A stretch of DNA of 64,000 nt from Bacteroides faecis MAJ27 (GCF_900106755.1 NZ_FNNN01000023.1:30564-94563); one strand, 5' to 3'; shown: positions 27,172 through 36,768, counted from the first letter of the stretch. Notes: generated by a model from the sequence alone, not told the origin. Program-made: numbers and translations.

Positions 27172-27245
27172 CTCTTCCTCTTGGACTTGAACCAAGGACC
27201 CTCTGATTAACAGTCAGATGCTCTAACCGACTGAGCTAAGGAAGA
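27172..27245 (-). tRNA. tRNA-Asn (GTT), copy 1
   Basis: A 74-nt cloverleaf on the minus strand: acceptor TCTTCCT/AGGAAGA, D-arm GCTC/GAGC, anticodon stem TCTGA/TCAGA with loop CTGTTAA (anticodon GTT), T-arm CTTGG/CCAAG with TTCAAGT, discriminator G. CCA is not encoded. It is identical to copy 2. Confidence 0.97.
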
Positions 27246-27273
27246 ATGTTTGCAACTAAGATTTTCAACTTTG

Positions 27274-27347
27274 CTCTTCCTCTTGGACTTGAACCAAGGA
27301 CCCTCTGATTAACAGTCAGATGCTCTAACCGACTGAGCTAAGGAAGA
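27274..27347 (-). tRNA. tRNA-Asn (GTT), copy 2
   Basis: Same 74 bases as copy 1, including the flanking GC and ATGTTT context. The spacer is 28 nt. It is transcribed first, so both are probably one transcript ending at the terminator at 27132-27171. Confidence 0.97.
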
Positions 27348-27399
27348 ATGTTTTTCTCAATTGCGATGCAAAAGTAGTAGGTTTTTTTGAAATATGCAA

Positions 27400-27407
27400 T
27401 ATCTTTG
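27400..27407 (+). promoter_or_regulatory. -7 box of the PfkB-family kinase gene
   Basis: TATCTTTG lies 18 nt upstream of the kinase start. No TTTG is present at the standard upstream spacing. Confidence 0.5.
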
Positions 27408-27424
27408 CAAAAAAAATATCGAGA

Positions 27425-28414
27425 ATGGACAAAATAATAGGATTGGGCAACGCCCTGGTAGACGTACTTGCAACCCTGGAAGATGATATGCTCTTGGACG
27501 AGATGGGACTGCCTAAGGGAAGCATGCAACTCATCGATGATGCTAAGTTACAGCAGATTAACGCAAAATTTTCACAGATGAAAACGCATCTTGCAACAGG
27601 TGGATCGGCAGGAAATGCCATACTTGGACTCGCTTGTCTGGGTGCCGGAACCGGCTTTATCGGAAAAGTGGGAAATGATCATTATGGCGATTTTTTTCGG
27701 AAAAATCTGCAGAAAAATAATATTGAAGACAAATTATTGACCTCCGAACATCTTCCTTCGGGAGTGGCATCCACTTTTATTTCTTCAGATGGAGAGCGTA
27801 CTTTTGGCACTTACTTGGGAGCAGCTGCTTCTTTGAAAGCTGAAGATCTGACATTGGAAATGTTCAAAGGTTATGCATATCTATTTATAGAGGGCTATTT
27901 GGTTCAAGATCACGAAATGATTCTTCATGCCATTGAGCTGGCCAAGGAAGCGGGACTGCAAATTTGTCTCGACATGGCAAGTTACAATATTGTGGCGAAT
28001 GATCTGGAATTCTTTTCCTTATTAATAAATAAGTATGTCGATATCGTTTTTGCAAACGAGGAAGAAGCGAAAGCGTTTACTGGTGAAGAACCGGAAGAAG
28101 CATTGAGAGCGATTGCCAAGAAATGTAGCATTGCTATTGTGAAAGTAGGAGCAAATGGATCTTATATTCGTAAAGGCACCGAAGAAATAAAAGTGTCGGC
28201 TATTCCGGTTGAGAAAGTAAGGGATACGACCGGTGCAGGCGATTATTTTGCTTCCGGATTTTTGTATGGTCTGACGTGTGGATACTCGCTTGAGAAATGT
28301 GCAAAAATAGGTTCTATTCTCTCGGGAAATGTTATTCAGGTGATTGGAACAACAATCTCTCCGGAGCGCTGGGATGAAATTAAGTTAAATATTAACAAGG
28401 TTCTGGCGGAATAA
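27425..28414 (+). CDS. PfkB-family kinase, adenosine-kinase-like
   Basis: A 329-residue ribokinase-fold kinase. It starts MDKIIGLGNALVDVLATLEDD, has the GGSAGNAILGLACLG substrate loop and ends with the signature VRDTTGAGDYFASGFLYG carrying the catalytic Asp. The order of motifs and the N-terminal GNALVD match the adenosine-kinase-like branch rather than the ribokinases of the rus locus. Likely substrate is a nucleoside or a sugar; not decided here. The ctp protease gene follows after 44 nt. Confidence 0.85.
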   Translation: MDKIIGLGNALVDVLATLEDDMLLDEMGLPKGSMQLIDDAKLQQINAKFSQMKTHLATGGSAGNAILGLACLGAGTGFIGKVGNDHYGDFFRKNLQKNNIEDKLLTSEHLPSGVASTFISSDGERTFGTYLGAAASLKAEDLTLEMFKGYAYLFIEGYLVQDHEMILHAIELAKEAGLQICLDMASYNIVANDLEFFSLLINKYVDIVFANEEEAKAFTGEEPEEALRAIAKKCSIAIVKVGANGSYIRKGTEEIKVSAIPVEKVRDTTGAGDYFASGFLYGLTCGYSLEKCAKIGSILSGNVIQVIGTTISPERWDEIKLNINKVLAE

Positions 28415-28458
28415 CCAAGGTTTGAGTTACTTTTACGTCTCAATTTAATGAAAGATAT

Positions 28459-30156
28459 ATGAAAAAATTGCTGAATAGGCGGATAGCTCTTGTGGGAGTG
28501 GTTGTAATAGCTACGGTAGCTTTCTTTAGTTTTAAGAGTGGAGACGACCGCAATTTCCAGATAGCCAAGAATCTGGATACATTTAATGCGATTGTGAAAG
28601 AACTGGATATGTTCTACGTGGATACCATTGATCCGAATAAGACTATTCGTGAAGGGATTGACAATATGCTTTTCTCGCTGGACCCTTATACAGAATATTA
28701 CCCGGAGGAAGATCAGAGCGAACTGGAACAGATGGTGAAAGGAAGCTTTGGAGGTATTGGCTCCCTCATTACTTATAATACGAAGTTGAAACGCTCTATG
28801 ATTGCCGAACCGTTCGAAGGGACTCCGGCAGCCAAAGCTGGACTGAAAGCGGGAGATATCTTGATGGAAATAGACGGAAAAGATCTTGCCGGAAAGAATA
28901 ACTCAGAGGTTAGCCAGATGTTGCGCGGACAAGCGGGTACAAGTTTTAAACTGAAAATAGAGCGTCCTAATGAGAAAGGTGGTCAGACACCGATGGAGTT
29001 CACCATTGTGCGTGAGTCTATTCAGACACCTGCCATTCCATATGCTGCTGTGATGGATAACAAGGTGGGATATATCAGTCTGAGCACATTCTCCGGTAAT
29101 CCTTCCAAAGATTTTAAGAAGGCATTGCTGGATCTGAAGAAACAAGGAGCTACTTCTTTGGTTATCGACCTTCGTAATAATGGTGGTGGTCTGCTGGATG
29201 AAGCAGTTGAAATAGCTAATTATTTTCTGCCCCGTGGAAAAGTGATTGTAACGACCAAAGGAAAGACCAAACAGGCAAGCAATACCTACAAGACCCTGCG
29301 TGAACCGTTGGATTTGGATATTCCGATTGCTGTATTGGTAAACAGTGGTACGGCTTCTGCTTCTGAAATCCTATCGGGTTCTTTGCAAGATTTGGATCGT
29401 GCTGTTATCATTGGTAATCGTACATTTGGAAAAGGGCTTGTTCAGGTTCCTCGTTCTCTGCCATATGGAGGAATGATGAAAGTAACTACTTCCAAATATT
29501 ATATCCCAAGCGGACGCTGTGTGCAGGCGATTGACTATAAACATCGGAATGAAGATGGAAGTGTGGGAACCATTCCAGATAGCCTGACCAAGGTGTTTTA
29601 TACGGCTGCCGGTCGTGAAGTGCGTGATGGAGGTGGTGTGATGCCTGATATTACTGTCAAGCAGGAGAAACTACCGAATATCCTGTTCTATCTGGTACGT
29701 GATAATCTGATTTTTGATTATGCTACTCAATACTGTTTGAAGCACCCTACTGTTGCTGCTCCTGAAAAATTTGTAGTGACGGATGCTGATTATAATGATT
29801 TCAAGGCATTAGTGAAAAAAGCAGACTTCAAATATGATCAGCAAAGTGAGAAGATTTTGAAAACATTGAAAGAGGCTGCTGAGTTTGAAGGCTACATGAC
29901 AGATGCTGCTGAAGAGTTTAAAGCTCTGGAAAAGAAGTTGAACCATAACCTCGACCGTGATTTGGACTATTTCTCTAAGGATATCAAGAGAATGATTGCT
30001 AATGAAATAATCAAGCGTTATTATTATCAGAGAGGTGGTATTATTGAGCAGCTGAAAGACGATGATGATTTGCAGGAAGCGATAAAGATACTGAATGATC
30101 CTGCGAAATATAAAGAAATGCTAAGTGTGTCGGTGGCGAAAGAAGAAAAGAAGTAA
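28459..30156 (+). CDS. C-terminal processing peptidase (S41 family, PDZ domain)
   Basis: A 565-residue membrane-anchored or exported serine protease. An N-terminal hydrophobic helix (IALVGVVVIATVAFFSF) is followed by a PDZ domain (~85-170, FGGIGSLI, GLKAGDILMEIDGKDL) and the S41 catalytic core: VLVNSGTASASEILSG with the nucleophile serine, and NRTFGKGLVQVP with the general-base lysine. The C-terminal ~150 residues are helical and charged. CTPs trim or degrade periplasmic proteins recognised through their C-termini. It is probably co-transcribed with the kinase upstream. Confidence 0.92.
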   Translation: MKKLLNRRIALVGVVVIATVAFFSFKSGDDRNFQIAKNLDTFNAIVKELDMFYVDTIDPNKTIREGIDNMLFSLDPYTEYYPEEDQSELEQMVKGSFGGIGSLITYNTKLKRSMIAEPFEGTPAAKAGLKAGDILMEIDGKDLAGKNNSEVSQMLRGQAGTSFKLKIERPNEKGGQTPMEFTIVRESIQTPAIPYAAVMDNKVGYISLSTFSGNPSKDFKKALLDLKKQGATSLVIDLRNNGGGLLDEAVEIANYFLPRGKVIVTTKGKTKQASNTYKTLREPLDLDIPIAVLVNSGTASASEILSGSLQDLDRAVIIGNRTFGKGLVQVPRSLPYGGMMKVTTSKYYIPSGRCVQAIDYKHRNEDGSVGTIPDSLTKVFYTAAGREVRDGGGVMPDITVKQEKLPNILFYLVRDNLIFDYATQYCLKHPTVAAPEKFVVTDADYNDFKALVKKADFKYDQQSEKILKTLKEAAEFEGYMTDAAEEFKALEKKLNHNLDRDLDYFSKDIKRMIANEIIKRYYYQRGGIIEQLKDDDDLQEAIKILNDPAKYKEMLSVSVAKEEKK

Positions 30157-30175
30157 CGATCATTTTTTGATAAAT

Positions 30176-30218
30176 ACAGAAAGCGGTGAGTATCTTTACA
30201 ATATTCACCGCTTTCTGT
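30176..30218. terminator. Bidirectional terminator between ctp-like protease and histidine kinase
   Basis: A perfect 14-bp stem: ACAGAAAGCGGTGA (30176-30189) and TCACCGCTTTCTGT (30205-30218), with a 15-nt loop, between two convergent genes. Confidence 0.85.
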
Positions 30219-30233
30219 AACATATATACGTAT

Positions 30234-31805
30234 TTACTGGTTGGCTAACGGAAATGTGAAATAGAAGGTTGTGCCTTCGTTTTCTTTTGAATATACCCGG
30301 ATGTGTCCACCCATCCTTTCTACCAATATCTTACAGAGTGTGAGTCCCAGTCCGGTACCTTGGGCGAAGTCGTCCACTTTGCCAAAACGCTGGAAAATGG
30401 TAGCAGCTCTTTCTGCCGGAATGCCGATGCCGGTATCTTTCACATAAAATTCTACAAAACTCTCTTTATTGAGAAAACCGAAATGGATTTCTCCTTTCGG
30501 GGTAAATTTAACGGCATTGCTAAGCAGGTTGCTTATGATTTGTATCGTTCGGTTCCAGTCAGCGGATATGAATGTGTTGGCATCTCCTCCATCCAGAATC
30601 AGTTGTACGCCTGTTTGGGCTTTATGGACATATTGTTGTTCTAATTGCAGACAGATGTCCAGTATTTTGATGGGCTGAATATTGAATTTAAGAGAGCCGG
30701 CTTCCAGGCTGGATAAATCGAGAATATCGTTAAAAAGATTCAGCAGCATATCTGAATTTCTTTCAATGATTTCAGCATACTGCATCTTTTCATTTTCGTT
30801 GTTTGTGCTGGATATCAATTTAGAGAATCCTACAATCGCATTCAGTGGTGTACGAATTTCGTGACTCATGTTTGCCAGGAAAGCCGATTTTAACCGGTCT
30901 GCTTCTTCGGCCTTGATACGGGCTGCGTCCAGTGCTTTCTCCGTTTTCTTAATTTCTGTGATGTCCCACGAGATACCGATAATATAGGGATGTCCGTTAT
31001 TGGAAGGTACAAGGCGTTTCATGGTGGTTATTGTACGGATTTCTCCGGTAGCGGTCATGTATTCTTCAAAATAATCCAGTTTCCCTTCTTTAAGTACCTT
31101 CATATCGTCAAGGTGGAATTTCTCCATATCTTCCGTCCGTTTAAAAATCTCAAAATCATTTCTGCCGATAGCTTTCTCGATGGGGATTCCGGAGTAGTCG
31201 GCAAAAGTTTTATTCCAGTATAAGTATCTGAAATCATTTCCGGAATCTTTGACGAACAGATATACGGGAACATTATTCACGATGGCTTGCATTAGTGAGT
31301 TGAGCCGCATAATCTCATTTTGTTGTTCGGCATTGGTTTGCTCTGTTTCCCAGAGTTGCGAAACATCACGGCACATGCATAACAGGTATTCTTTGTCGAG
31401 CAGAGAAAGCCAGTGTTCGTAGTGATGTGATACGCCATCCTGCATTAAGTCATGCCGGGCGATAGCACTATTTCCGGTGCTGAATACTTTTTCCATATTT
31501 CTGCGTATGTTGTTATACGCATCTTCCGGAAGAATATCTTTTATATTGGATTGGGTGATACTGTCTGCTGTAGTGCCCTCTACGTGATTGGTGGATGGAG
31601 AGGATACCAGTTCCACAATGTTGGCATTACGGTCGAGAACAGTAAGCATATCAGGCAGATTGTCTAATATACGTTTGGAATATCTGTCTCGAAAACGTTC
31701 TTTTCTGCCAGAGGCTGATTCGGAGGAGAGTTGCTCTACTTTTTTCTCGAGATTTTGTATAATTTCTAACAGCTCCGCTTTTGTCTTGTTGTTGTAATCC
31801 TCCAT
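30234..31805 (-). CDS. Soluble PAS-domain sensor histidine kinase
   Basis: A 523-residue histidine kinase without signal peptide or transmembrane helices. A short N-terminal coiled coil (EIIQNLEKKVEQL) precedes two PAS domains (~42-150 and ~165-285, the second followed by a PAC-type WDITEIKKTEKALDAA). The dimerisation/phosphoacceptor box is FLANMSHEIRTPLNAIVGFSKL (His ~315). The ATPase domain has NLLSNAVKFTPKG, DTGIGIP and GTGLGLTLCK. No receiver domain and no response-regulator gene is adjacent, so it is an orphan kinase whose partner is elsewhere. Confidence 0.93.
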   Translation of the reverse strand: MEDYNNKTKAELLEIIQNLEKKVEQLSSESASGRKERFRDRYSKRILDNLPDMLTVLDRNANIVELVSSPSTNHVEGTTADSITQSNIKDILPEDAYNNIRRNMEKVFSTGNSAIARHDLMQDGVSHHYEHWLSLLDKEYLLCMCRDVSQLWETEQTNAEQQNEIMRLNSLMQAIVNNVPVYLFVKDSGNDFRYLYWNKTFADYSGIPIEKAIGRNDFEIFKRTEDMEKFHLDDMKVLKEGKLDYFEEYMTATGEIRTITTMKRLVPSNNGHPYIIGISWDITEIKKTEKALDAARIKAEEADRLKSAFLANMSHEIRTPLNAIVGFSKLISSTNNENEKMQYAEIIERNSDMLLNLFNDILDLSSLEAGSLKFNIQPIKILDICLQLEQQYVHKAQTGVQLILDGGDANTFISADWNRTIQIISNLLSNAVKFTPKGEIHFGFLNKESFVEFYVKDTGIGIPAERAATIFQRFGKVDDFAQGTGLGLTLCKILVERMGGHIRVYSKENEGTTFYFTFPLANQ

Positions 31806-31928
31806 AGGGGATAAATAATAACAGTTTTATGGTTGTGAAAAATGCATTTTTATGTTGCAAATATAGAATAAAAATTCAAGAAACGACCGAACTCCCAAGT
31901 TATTATAATATAAAAAAGAAGGATAGCT

Positions 31929-31960
31929 TTTGTCCTACTAATCAGAATGTTCTATCTTTG
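31929..31960 (+). promoter_or_regulatory. ahcY promoter (-33 TTTG, -7 TATCTTTG)
   Basis: TTTG at 31929-31932 and TATCTTTG at 31953-31960 are 20 nt apart, a full match to the Bacteroides consensus. Transcription would begin only ~20 nt before the start codon. Confidence 0.8.
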
Positions 31961-31989
31961 CACCAATTATATTTTAAATGATTTACAAT

Positions 31990-33408
31990 ATGTCTACAGA
32001 ATTATTCTCTGCGCTGCCTTATAAAGTGGCAGATATTACGCTTGCTGACTTCGGACGCAAGGAAATCGATTTGGCAGAAAAAGAAATGCCCGGCCTGATG
32101 GCTCTTCGCGAAAAGTATGGAGAATCCAAACCGTTAAAAGGTGCCCGTATCATGGGATCATTGCACATGACCATCCAGACCGCTGTACTGATTGAAACAT
32201 TGGTTGCGCTGGGCGCGGAAGTGCGCTGGTGCTCATGTAATATATATTCAACTCAGGATCATGCAGCTGCTGCGATTGCTGCTTCCGGGGTTGCGGTATT
32301 TGCCTGGAAAGGTGAGAATCTCGCCGACTATTGGTGGTGTACGCTGCAAGCCTTGAACTTCCCTGGTGGAAAAGGTCCGAACGTAATTGTAGACGATGGT
32401 GGTGATGCTACTATGATGATTCATGTCGGTTATGATGCTGAGAAGAATGCTGCCGTGCTGGATAAGGAAGTACATGCAGAAGATGAAATAGAATTGAATG
32501 CCATTCTGAAAAAAGTGCTGGTTGAAGATAAGACCCGCTGGCATCGTGTAGCTGAAGAAATGCGTGGTGTGTCGGAGGAGACGACGACTGGTGTACACCG
32601 TTTGTATCAGATGCAGGAAGAAGGCAAACTGCTATTCCCGGCATTTAATGTGAACGATTCAGTGACAAAGTCTAAGTTTGATAACCTGTACGGATGTCGC
32701 GAATCATTGGCTGACGGTATCAAGAGAGCAACCGATGTGATGATTGCCGGTAAGGTAGTTGTCGTATGTGGCTATGGTGATGTGGGTAAGGGATGTTCAC
32801 ATTCAATGCGTTCTTACGGAGCACGCGTACTTGTGACGGAAGTAGATCCGATCTGTGCACTACAGGCTGCAATGGAAGGTTTCGAAGTTGTGACAATGGA
32901 AGATGCCTGTACCGAAGGTAATATCTTTGTGACTACTACGGGTAATATTGATATCATTCGTATCGACCACATGGAGAAAATGAAAGATCAGGCAATTGTA
33001 TGTAACATCGGACACTTCGATAATGAAATTCAGGTAGATGCTTTGAAACATTACCCGGGTATCAAATGTGTAAACATCAAGCCGCAGGTAGACCGCTATT
33101 ATTTCCCGGATGGTCACAGTATACTTTTGCTGGCTGACGGTCGTCTGGTGAATCTGGGATGCGCAACAGGACATCCGTCGTTTGTGATGAGTAATTCATT
33201 TACCAATCAGACGTTGGCTCAGATCGAGTTGTTCAACAAGAAATACGAAGTAAATGTATATCGCTTGCCGAAACATCTGGATGAAGAAGTAGCCCGCCTG
33301 CATCTCGAAAAGATCGGTGTGAAACTGACGAAACTGACTCCTGAACAGGCCGCTTATATCGGTGTATCGGTAGACGGACCTTATAAGGCTGAACATTATA
33401 GATACTAA
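31990..33408 (+). CDS. ahcY: S-adenosylhomocysteine hydrolase
   Basis: A 472-residue adenosylhomocysteinase that splits S-adenosylhomocysteine into homocysteine and adenosine, clearing the methylation by-product. Landmarks are DFGRKEIDLAEKEMPGL at the N-terminus, the substrate motif CNIYSTQDHAAAA, the NAD-binding VVVCGYGDVGKGCS and the conserved C-terminal GPYKAEHYRY. The frame is open from 31978, but ATG 31990 (MSTELFSALPYKVAD) matches family starts. It is monocistronic with its own consensus promoter. Confidence 0.97.
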   Translation: MSTELFSALPYKVADITLADFGRKEIDLAEKEMPGLMALREKYGESKPLKGARIMGSLHMTIQTAVLIETLVALGAEVRWCSCNIYSTQDHAAAAIAASGVAVFAWKGENLADYWWCTLQALNFPGGKGPNVIVDDGGDATMMIHVGYDAEKNAAVLDKEVHAEDEIELNAILKKVLVEDKTRWHRVAEEMRGVSEETTTGVHRLYQMQEEGKLLFPAFNVNDSVTKSKFDNLYGCRESLADGIKRATDVMIAGKVVVVCGYGDVGKGCSHSMRSYGARVLVTEVDPICALQAAMEGFEVVTMEDACTEGNIFVTTTGNIDIIRIDHMEKMKDQAIVCNIGHFDNEIQVDALKHYPGIKCVNIKPQVDRYYFPDGHSILLLADGRLVNLGCATGHPSFVMSNSFTNQTLAQIELFNKKYEVNVYRLPKHLDEEVARLHLEKIGVKLTKLTPEQAAYIGVSVDGPYKAEHYRY

Positions 33409-33410
33409 TT

Positions 33411-33526
33411 TAATTGACAATTGACAGTTGACAAATGACAATGGGCAGCTATATAGGAGGTGTGACCTGCCGGGCTGCTATTGTTGACCTTCAATTGTCA
33501 ATTGTCAATTGTCAATTGTCAATTTT
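33411..33526. repeat. Heptad-repeat hairpin element between ahcY and yfhO
   Basis: The left half holds heptads of the type AATTGAC (33412 onward, degenerating after two to four copies); the right half holds at least four TCAATTG-type heptads ending right before the downstream ATG. The halves are inverted and fold into a long imperfect stem with a GC-rich core containing GGCAGC (33444-33449) and GGCTGC (33473-33478). It fills the entire gap and carries no promoter consensus I could find. Confidence 0.75.
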
Positions 33527-36058
33527 ATGAAGAAGTTCCTTCCCGACTTAATTGCTATTTTAGCTTTTATCATTCTTTCTTTTGCTTATTTTTTTCCGGC
33601 TGATATTGAAGGTCGTATTTTGTTTCAGCACGATACGGTGGCTGGAGTGGGAGCCGGTCAAGAAGCTCAGGAATATCTTGAACGTACAGGGGAACGTACC
33701 CGCTGGACAAATTCTCTTTTTGGAGGTATGCCTACCTACCAGATGTCTCCGAGTTATGATTCTACCAAACCGCTGAAGTGGATAGAAAACATCTATCATT
33801 TGTATCTTCCGCCCTATGTAGTGTTGACTTTCATTATGATGCTTGGGTTCTATATCCTTTTGCGGGCATTTGGGCTATCTGTCTGGCTGTCTGCTTTAGG
33901 AGGAATCATCTGGGCCTTCTCTTCTTATTTCTTTATCCTGATATCGGCAGGGCATATATGGAAATTTGTCACATTGGCTTATATTCCGCCTACGATTGCC
34001 GGTATTGTGCTGGCTTATCGGAAAAAATATCTGTTGGGAGGAATTATAACGGCTCTGTTCATCGCGCTTCAGATTCAGTCGAACCATATTCAGATGAGCT
34101 ATTACTTCATGTTCGTCATCCTGTTTTTTGTAGGAGCTTACTTTGAGGATGCTTATAAGAAAAAGGAACTTCCACATTTTTTCAAAGCGAGTGCTGTTCT
34201 GATATTAGCTGCGGCAATAGGAGTATGTGCCAATCTTTCTAATCTATATCATACTTATGAGTATAGTAAGGAGACAATGCGGGGGAAGAGTGAACTGAAA
34301 CAGGAAGGCCCTGCCGCCAATCAGACTAGTAGTGGGCTGGACCGTAACTATATTACGAACTGGAGTTATGGAATTGGTGAAACGCTTACTTTGCTGGTGC
34401 CGAACGTAAAGGGAGGAGCGTCGGTTCCTTTGGCAAAGAATGAGACAGCGATGGCAAAAGCGAATCCGATGTATAGCAGCATTTATTCGCAGTTAACACA
34501 GTATTTTGGCGATCAGCCTATGACTTCCGGTCCGGTATATGTGGGAGCTTTTGTTCTGTTTTTGTTCATACTGGGATGTTTTATTGTGAAAGGACCGCTG
34601 AAATGGGCCTTGCTGGGAGCTACAATCTTTTCTATCCTGCTTTCGTGGGGAAAGAACTTTATGGGTTTAACGGACTTTTTTATCGACTATATACCCATGT
34701 ATAATAAGTTCCGTGCCGTATCTTCCATTTTGGTTATTGCTGAATTTACGATTCCACTGTTAGCGATCTTTGCTTTAAAAGAGGTCTTGACTAAACCGGA
34801 AATCTTGAAGGGGAAAGAGAATCGGACAGGTGTAATTATTACTCTGGCGCTGACGGCCGGTGTTTCGCTGATTTTGGCAGTTGCTCCGGGAGTTTTCTTC
34901 TCCAGCTATATTCCGGCACAGGAAATGTCGGCTCTACAGCAAGGGCTGCCTGCTGAGTATCTATCTCCGATCGTTGCTAATTTGGCAGAAATGCGCAAGG
35001 CGATGTTGACAACAGATGCATGGCGTAGTTTCTTTATTATAGTCGTAGGATGTTTCTTGCTATTCCTCTATCAGCAGAAAAAGTTGAAGGCTTCTCTGGC
35101 TGTGGCCGGTATTGCAATTCTTTGTCTGGTGGATATGTGGACTGTCAATAAACGCTATTTGAATGATGAACAATTTGTACCGAAGTCCAGACAGACAGGG
35201 GCATTTGTTAAAACTCAGACAGATGAGATGATCCTTCAGGATACGGCTTTGAATTATCGGGTATTGAATTTCGTAGGATTCCCCAATAATACTTTCAATG
35301 AAAATAATACTTCATACTGGCATAAGAGTGTTGGTGGTTATCATGCAGCCAAGTTGCGTCGTTATCAGGAAATGATTGATCACCATATAACTCCGGAAAT
35401 GAAGGATACCTATCAGGAGGTTGCTGCCGCTGGTGGTGCGATGGATAGTGTGGATGCTTCTAAATTCCGGGTGCTGAATATGCTGAACACGAAGTACTTT
35501 ATCTTCCCTGCCGGTGAGCAAGGACAGACAATTCCTGTCGAGAATCCTTATGCGTACGGCAATGCTTGGTTTGTGGATAAGGTGCAGTATGTCAATAATG
35601 CGAATGAAGAGATTGATGCGCTGAATGATATTCTTCCGACGGAAACAGTTGTGGTCGATGCGAAATTTAAGGATCAGTTGAAGGGCGTAACGGAAGGTTA
35701 TAAAGACTCCTTATCTACTATTCGTCTGACCAGCTACGAACCGAATCGCTTGGTATATGAGACTTCTTCTGCCAAAGATGGGGTAGTTGTTTTTTCTGAG
35801 ATATATTATCCGGGCTGGCAGGCAAAGATTGACGGACAGCCGGCAGATATTGCTCGCGCTGACTATATTTTGCGTGTAATGAATGTACCTGCGGGTAAGC
35901 ATACTATTGAGATGTGGTTTGATCCGCAGAGCTTGCATGTGACGGAAAGTATAGCTTATGCATCGTTGGCGTTATTGCTGATCGGAGTGATGGTGTTGAT
36001 TTGGTTTAGCAAGAAGAAGTTAGTTCCCCAAAAGAAAGATGAGATTGAAAAGTCTTAA
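33527..36058 (+). CDS. YfhO-family polytopic membrane protein
   Basis: An 843-residue inner-membrane protein with about 12-13 transmembrane helices in residues 1-560, a C-terminal soluble domain (~560-810) and a last helix (AYASLALLLIGVMVLIWF). This is the layout of the bacterial YfhO family, whose members are linked to lipid-linked glycosylation of envelope polymers. The soluble part ends with SEIYYPGWQAKIDGQPADI, a typical YfhO motif. A longer frame begins at TTG 33509 inside the heptad repeat; ATG 33527 (MKKFLPDLIAIL) is the credible start. Which glycan or lipid it serves is not visible. Confidence 0.85.
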   Translation: MKKFLPDLIAILAFIILSFAYFFPADIEGRILFQHDTVAGVGAGQEAQEYLERTGERTRWTNSLFGGMPTYQMSPSYDSTKPLKWIENIYHLYLPPYVVLTFIMMLGFYILLRAFGLSVWLSALGGIIWAFSSYFFILISAGHIWKFVTLAYIPPTIAGIVLAYRKKYLLGGIITALFIALQIQSNHIQMSYYFMFVILFFVGAYFEDAYKKKELPHFFKASAVLILAAAIGVCANLSNLYHTYEYSKETMRGKSELKQEGPAANQTSSGLDRNYITNWSYGIGETLTLLVPNVKGGASVPLAKNETAMAKANPMYSSIYSQLTQYFGDQPMTSGPVYVGAFVLFLFILGCFIVKGPLKWALLGATIFSILLSWGKNFMGLTDFFIDYIPMYNKFRAVSSILVIAEFTIPLLAIFALKEVLTKPEILKGKENRTGVIITLALTAGVSLILAVAPGVFFSSYIPAQEMSALQQGLPAEYLSPIVANLAEMRKAMLTTDAWRSFFIIVVGCFLLFLYQQKKLKASLAVAGIAILCLVDMWTVNKRYLNDEQFVPKSRQTGAFVKTQTDEMILQDTALNYRVLNFVGFPNNTFNENNTSYWHKSVGGYHAAKLRRYQEMIDHHITPEMKDTYQEVAAAGGAMDSVDASKFRVLNMLNTKYFIFPAGEQGQTIPVENPYAYGNAWFVDKVQYVNNANEEIDALNDILPTETVVVDAKFKDQLKGVTEGYKDSLSTIRLTSYEPNRLVYETSSAKDGVVVFSEIYYPGWQAKIDGQPADIARADYILRVMNVPAGKHTIEMWFDPQSLHVTESIAYASLALLLIGVMVLIWFSKKKLVPQKKDEIEKS

Positions 36059-36105
36059 TTCTACTGTCTGATCTCAAAGACTTGTATATTTATACTATAT
36101 ATTTA

Positions 36106-36138
36106 AAGCGGCTCCCTTCATCCCGAAGAGAGCCGCTT
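36106..36138 (+). terminator. Hairpin at the end of the yfhO-like gene
   Basis: AAGCGGCTC (36106-36114) pairs with GAGCCGCTT (36130-36138), extended by an inner CTTC/GAAG. The T tail is poor, so it may be a 3'-end stabiliser or a weak terminator. Confidence 0.5.
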
Positions 36139-36199
36139 ATGCATTCACTAAAAAATTATGAAAAACAAACGCTGTTATATGTTTAAATAGTTAGAATTT

Positions 36200-36768
36200 T
36201 CAAATTTTATTCGTATGATTGCCTTTATGCATCCTCATCTGAGGGGCCTTTTGGCGGGCAGTAGCCTGTTCGGTTTGCCACTTTGCATATTGTTCCGGAG
36301 TCAGAATTTTTTTTATCTTTTTCTTTTTAGCTTCTGCGGCTTTCTTTTGTATATCTTCAACATTCTGTTCTTTGTTCATCATAGGACGTTCCCCCATATC
36401 GTCGGGAAAGTTTCCTTCGCCCATTATCGGCGGTTCGCTACCGCCCATTGGCGGGCGACCGCCTCTCATGCCCGGCCTCCCATTGGCGGACGTTGTTCGC
36501 CGGAGTTTTGCATAGCTTTGAAATGTTCTTTCTGCTCTTTCAGATTCAGCTTATAGATTTTCTTGTATTGCTTTTCTGTCAGTTGAAGTGACTCTTGCAT
36601 CCTGTCAGTCATTTGAGTTGCTATCTTTTCAGGATTCGGAACTTCGTGTGGAAGGCGTTGCTCATACTGCTGTCTTTCCTGTGGTTCCGGATGGTCTTGT
36701 GCCACAGCCAGACTGCTGCAACTTATCAGGCAGGCAGCAAGCCCTATTAGTCTCATGTTTCTTTTCAT
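36200..36768 (-). pseudogene. DUF4890-type secreted protein, interrupted by a frameshift
   Basis: Two minus-strand frames overlap by ATGA. The first (36768-36466) has a signal peptide (MKRNMRLIGLAACLISCSSL, then AVAQ) and a helical region IATQMTDRMQESLQLTEKQYKKIYKLNLKEQKEHF. The second (36469-36200) continues with GGRPPMGGSEPP and KKIKKILTPEQYAKWQTEQ. The repeat of helix TEKQYKKIYKLN / TPEQYAKWQ across the break, and the Gly/Pro/Met-rich linker shared by both halves, show one protein of about 189 residues, like the DUF4890/Spy-related periplasmic family. One extra G in the G run at 36471-36473 (complement strand) restores one frame. A true translationally coupled pair is less likely. Confidence 0.7.

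Noticed and set aside
27172..27347. Identical tRNA-Asn pair as an integration site or mobile element boundary
   Set aside because: Both copies are complete, no integrase or att-like repeat of a tRNA 3' end is found; simple tandem duplication suffices.
33411..33526. Tandem repeats considered as a CRISPR array
   Set aside because: Units are 7 nt without unique spacers and no cas genes are present.
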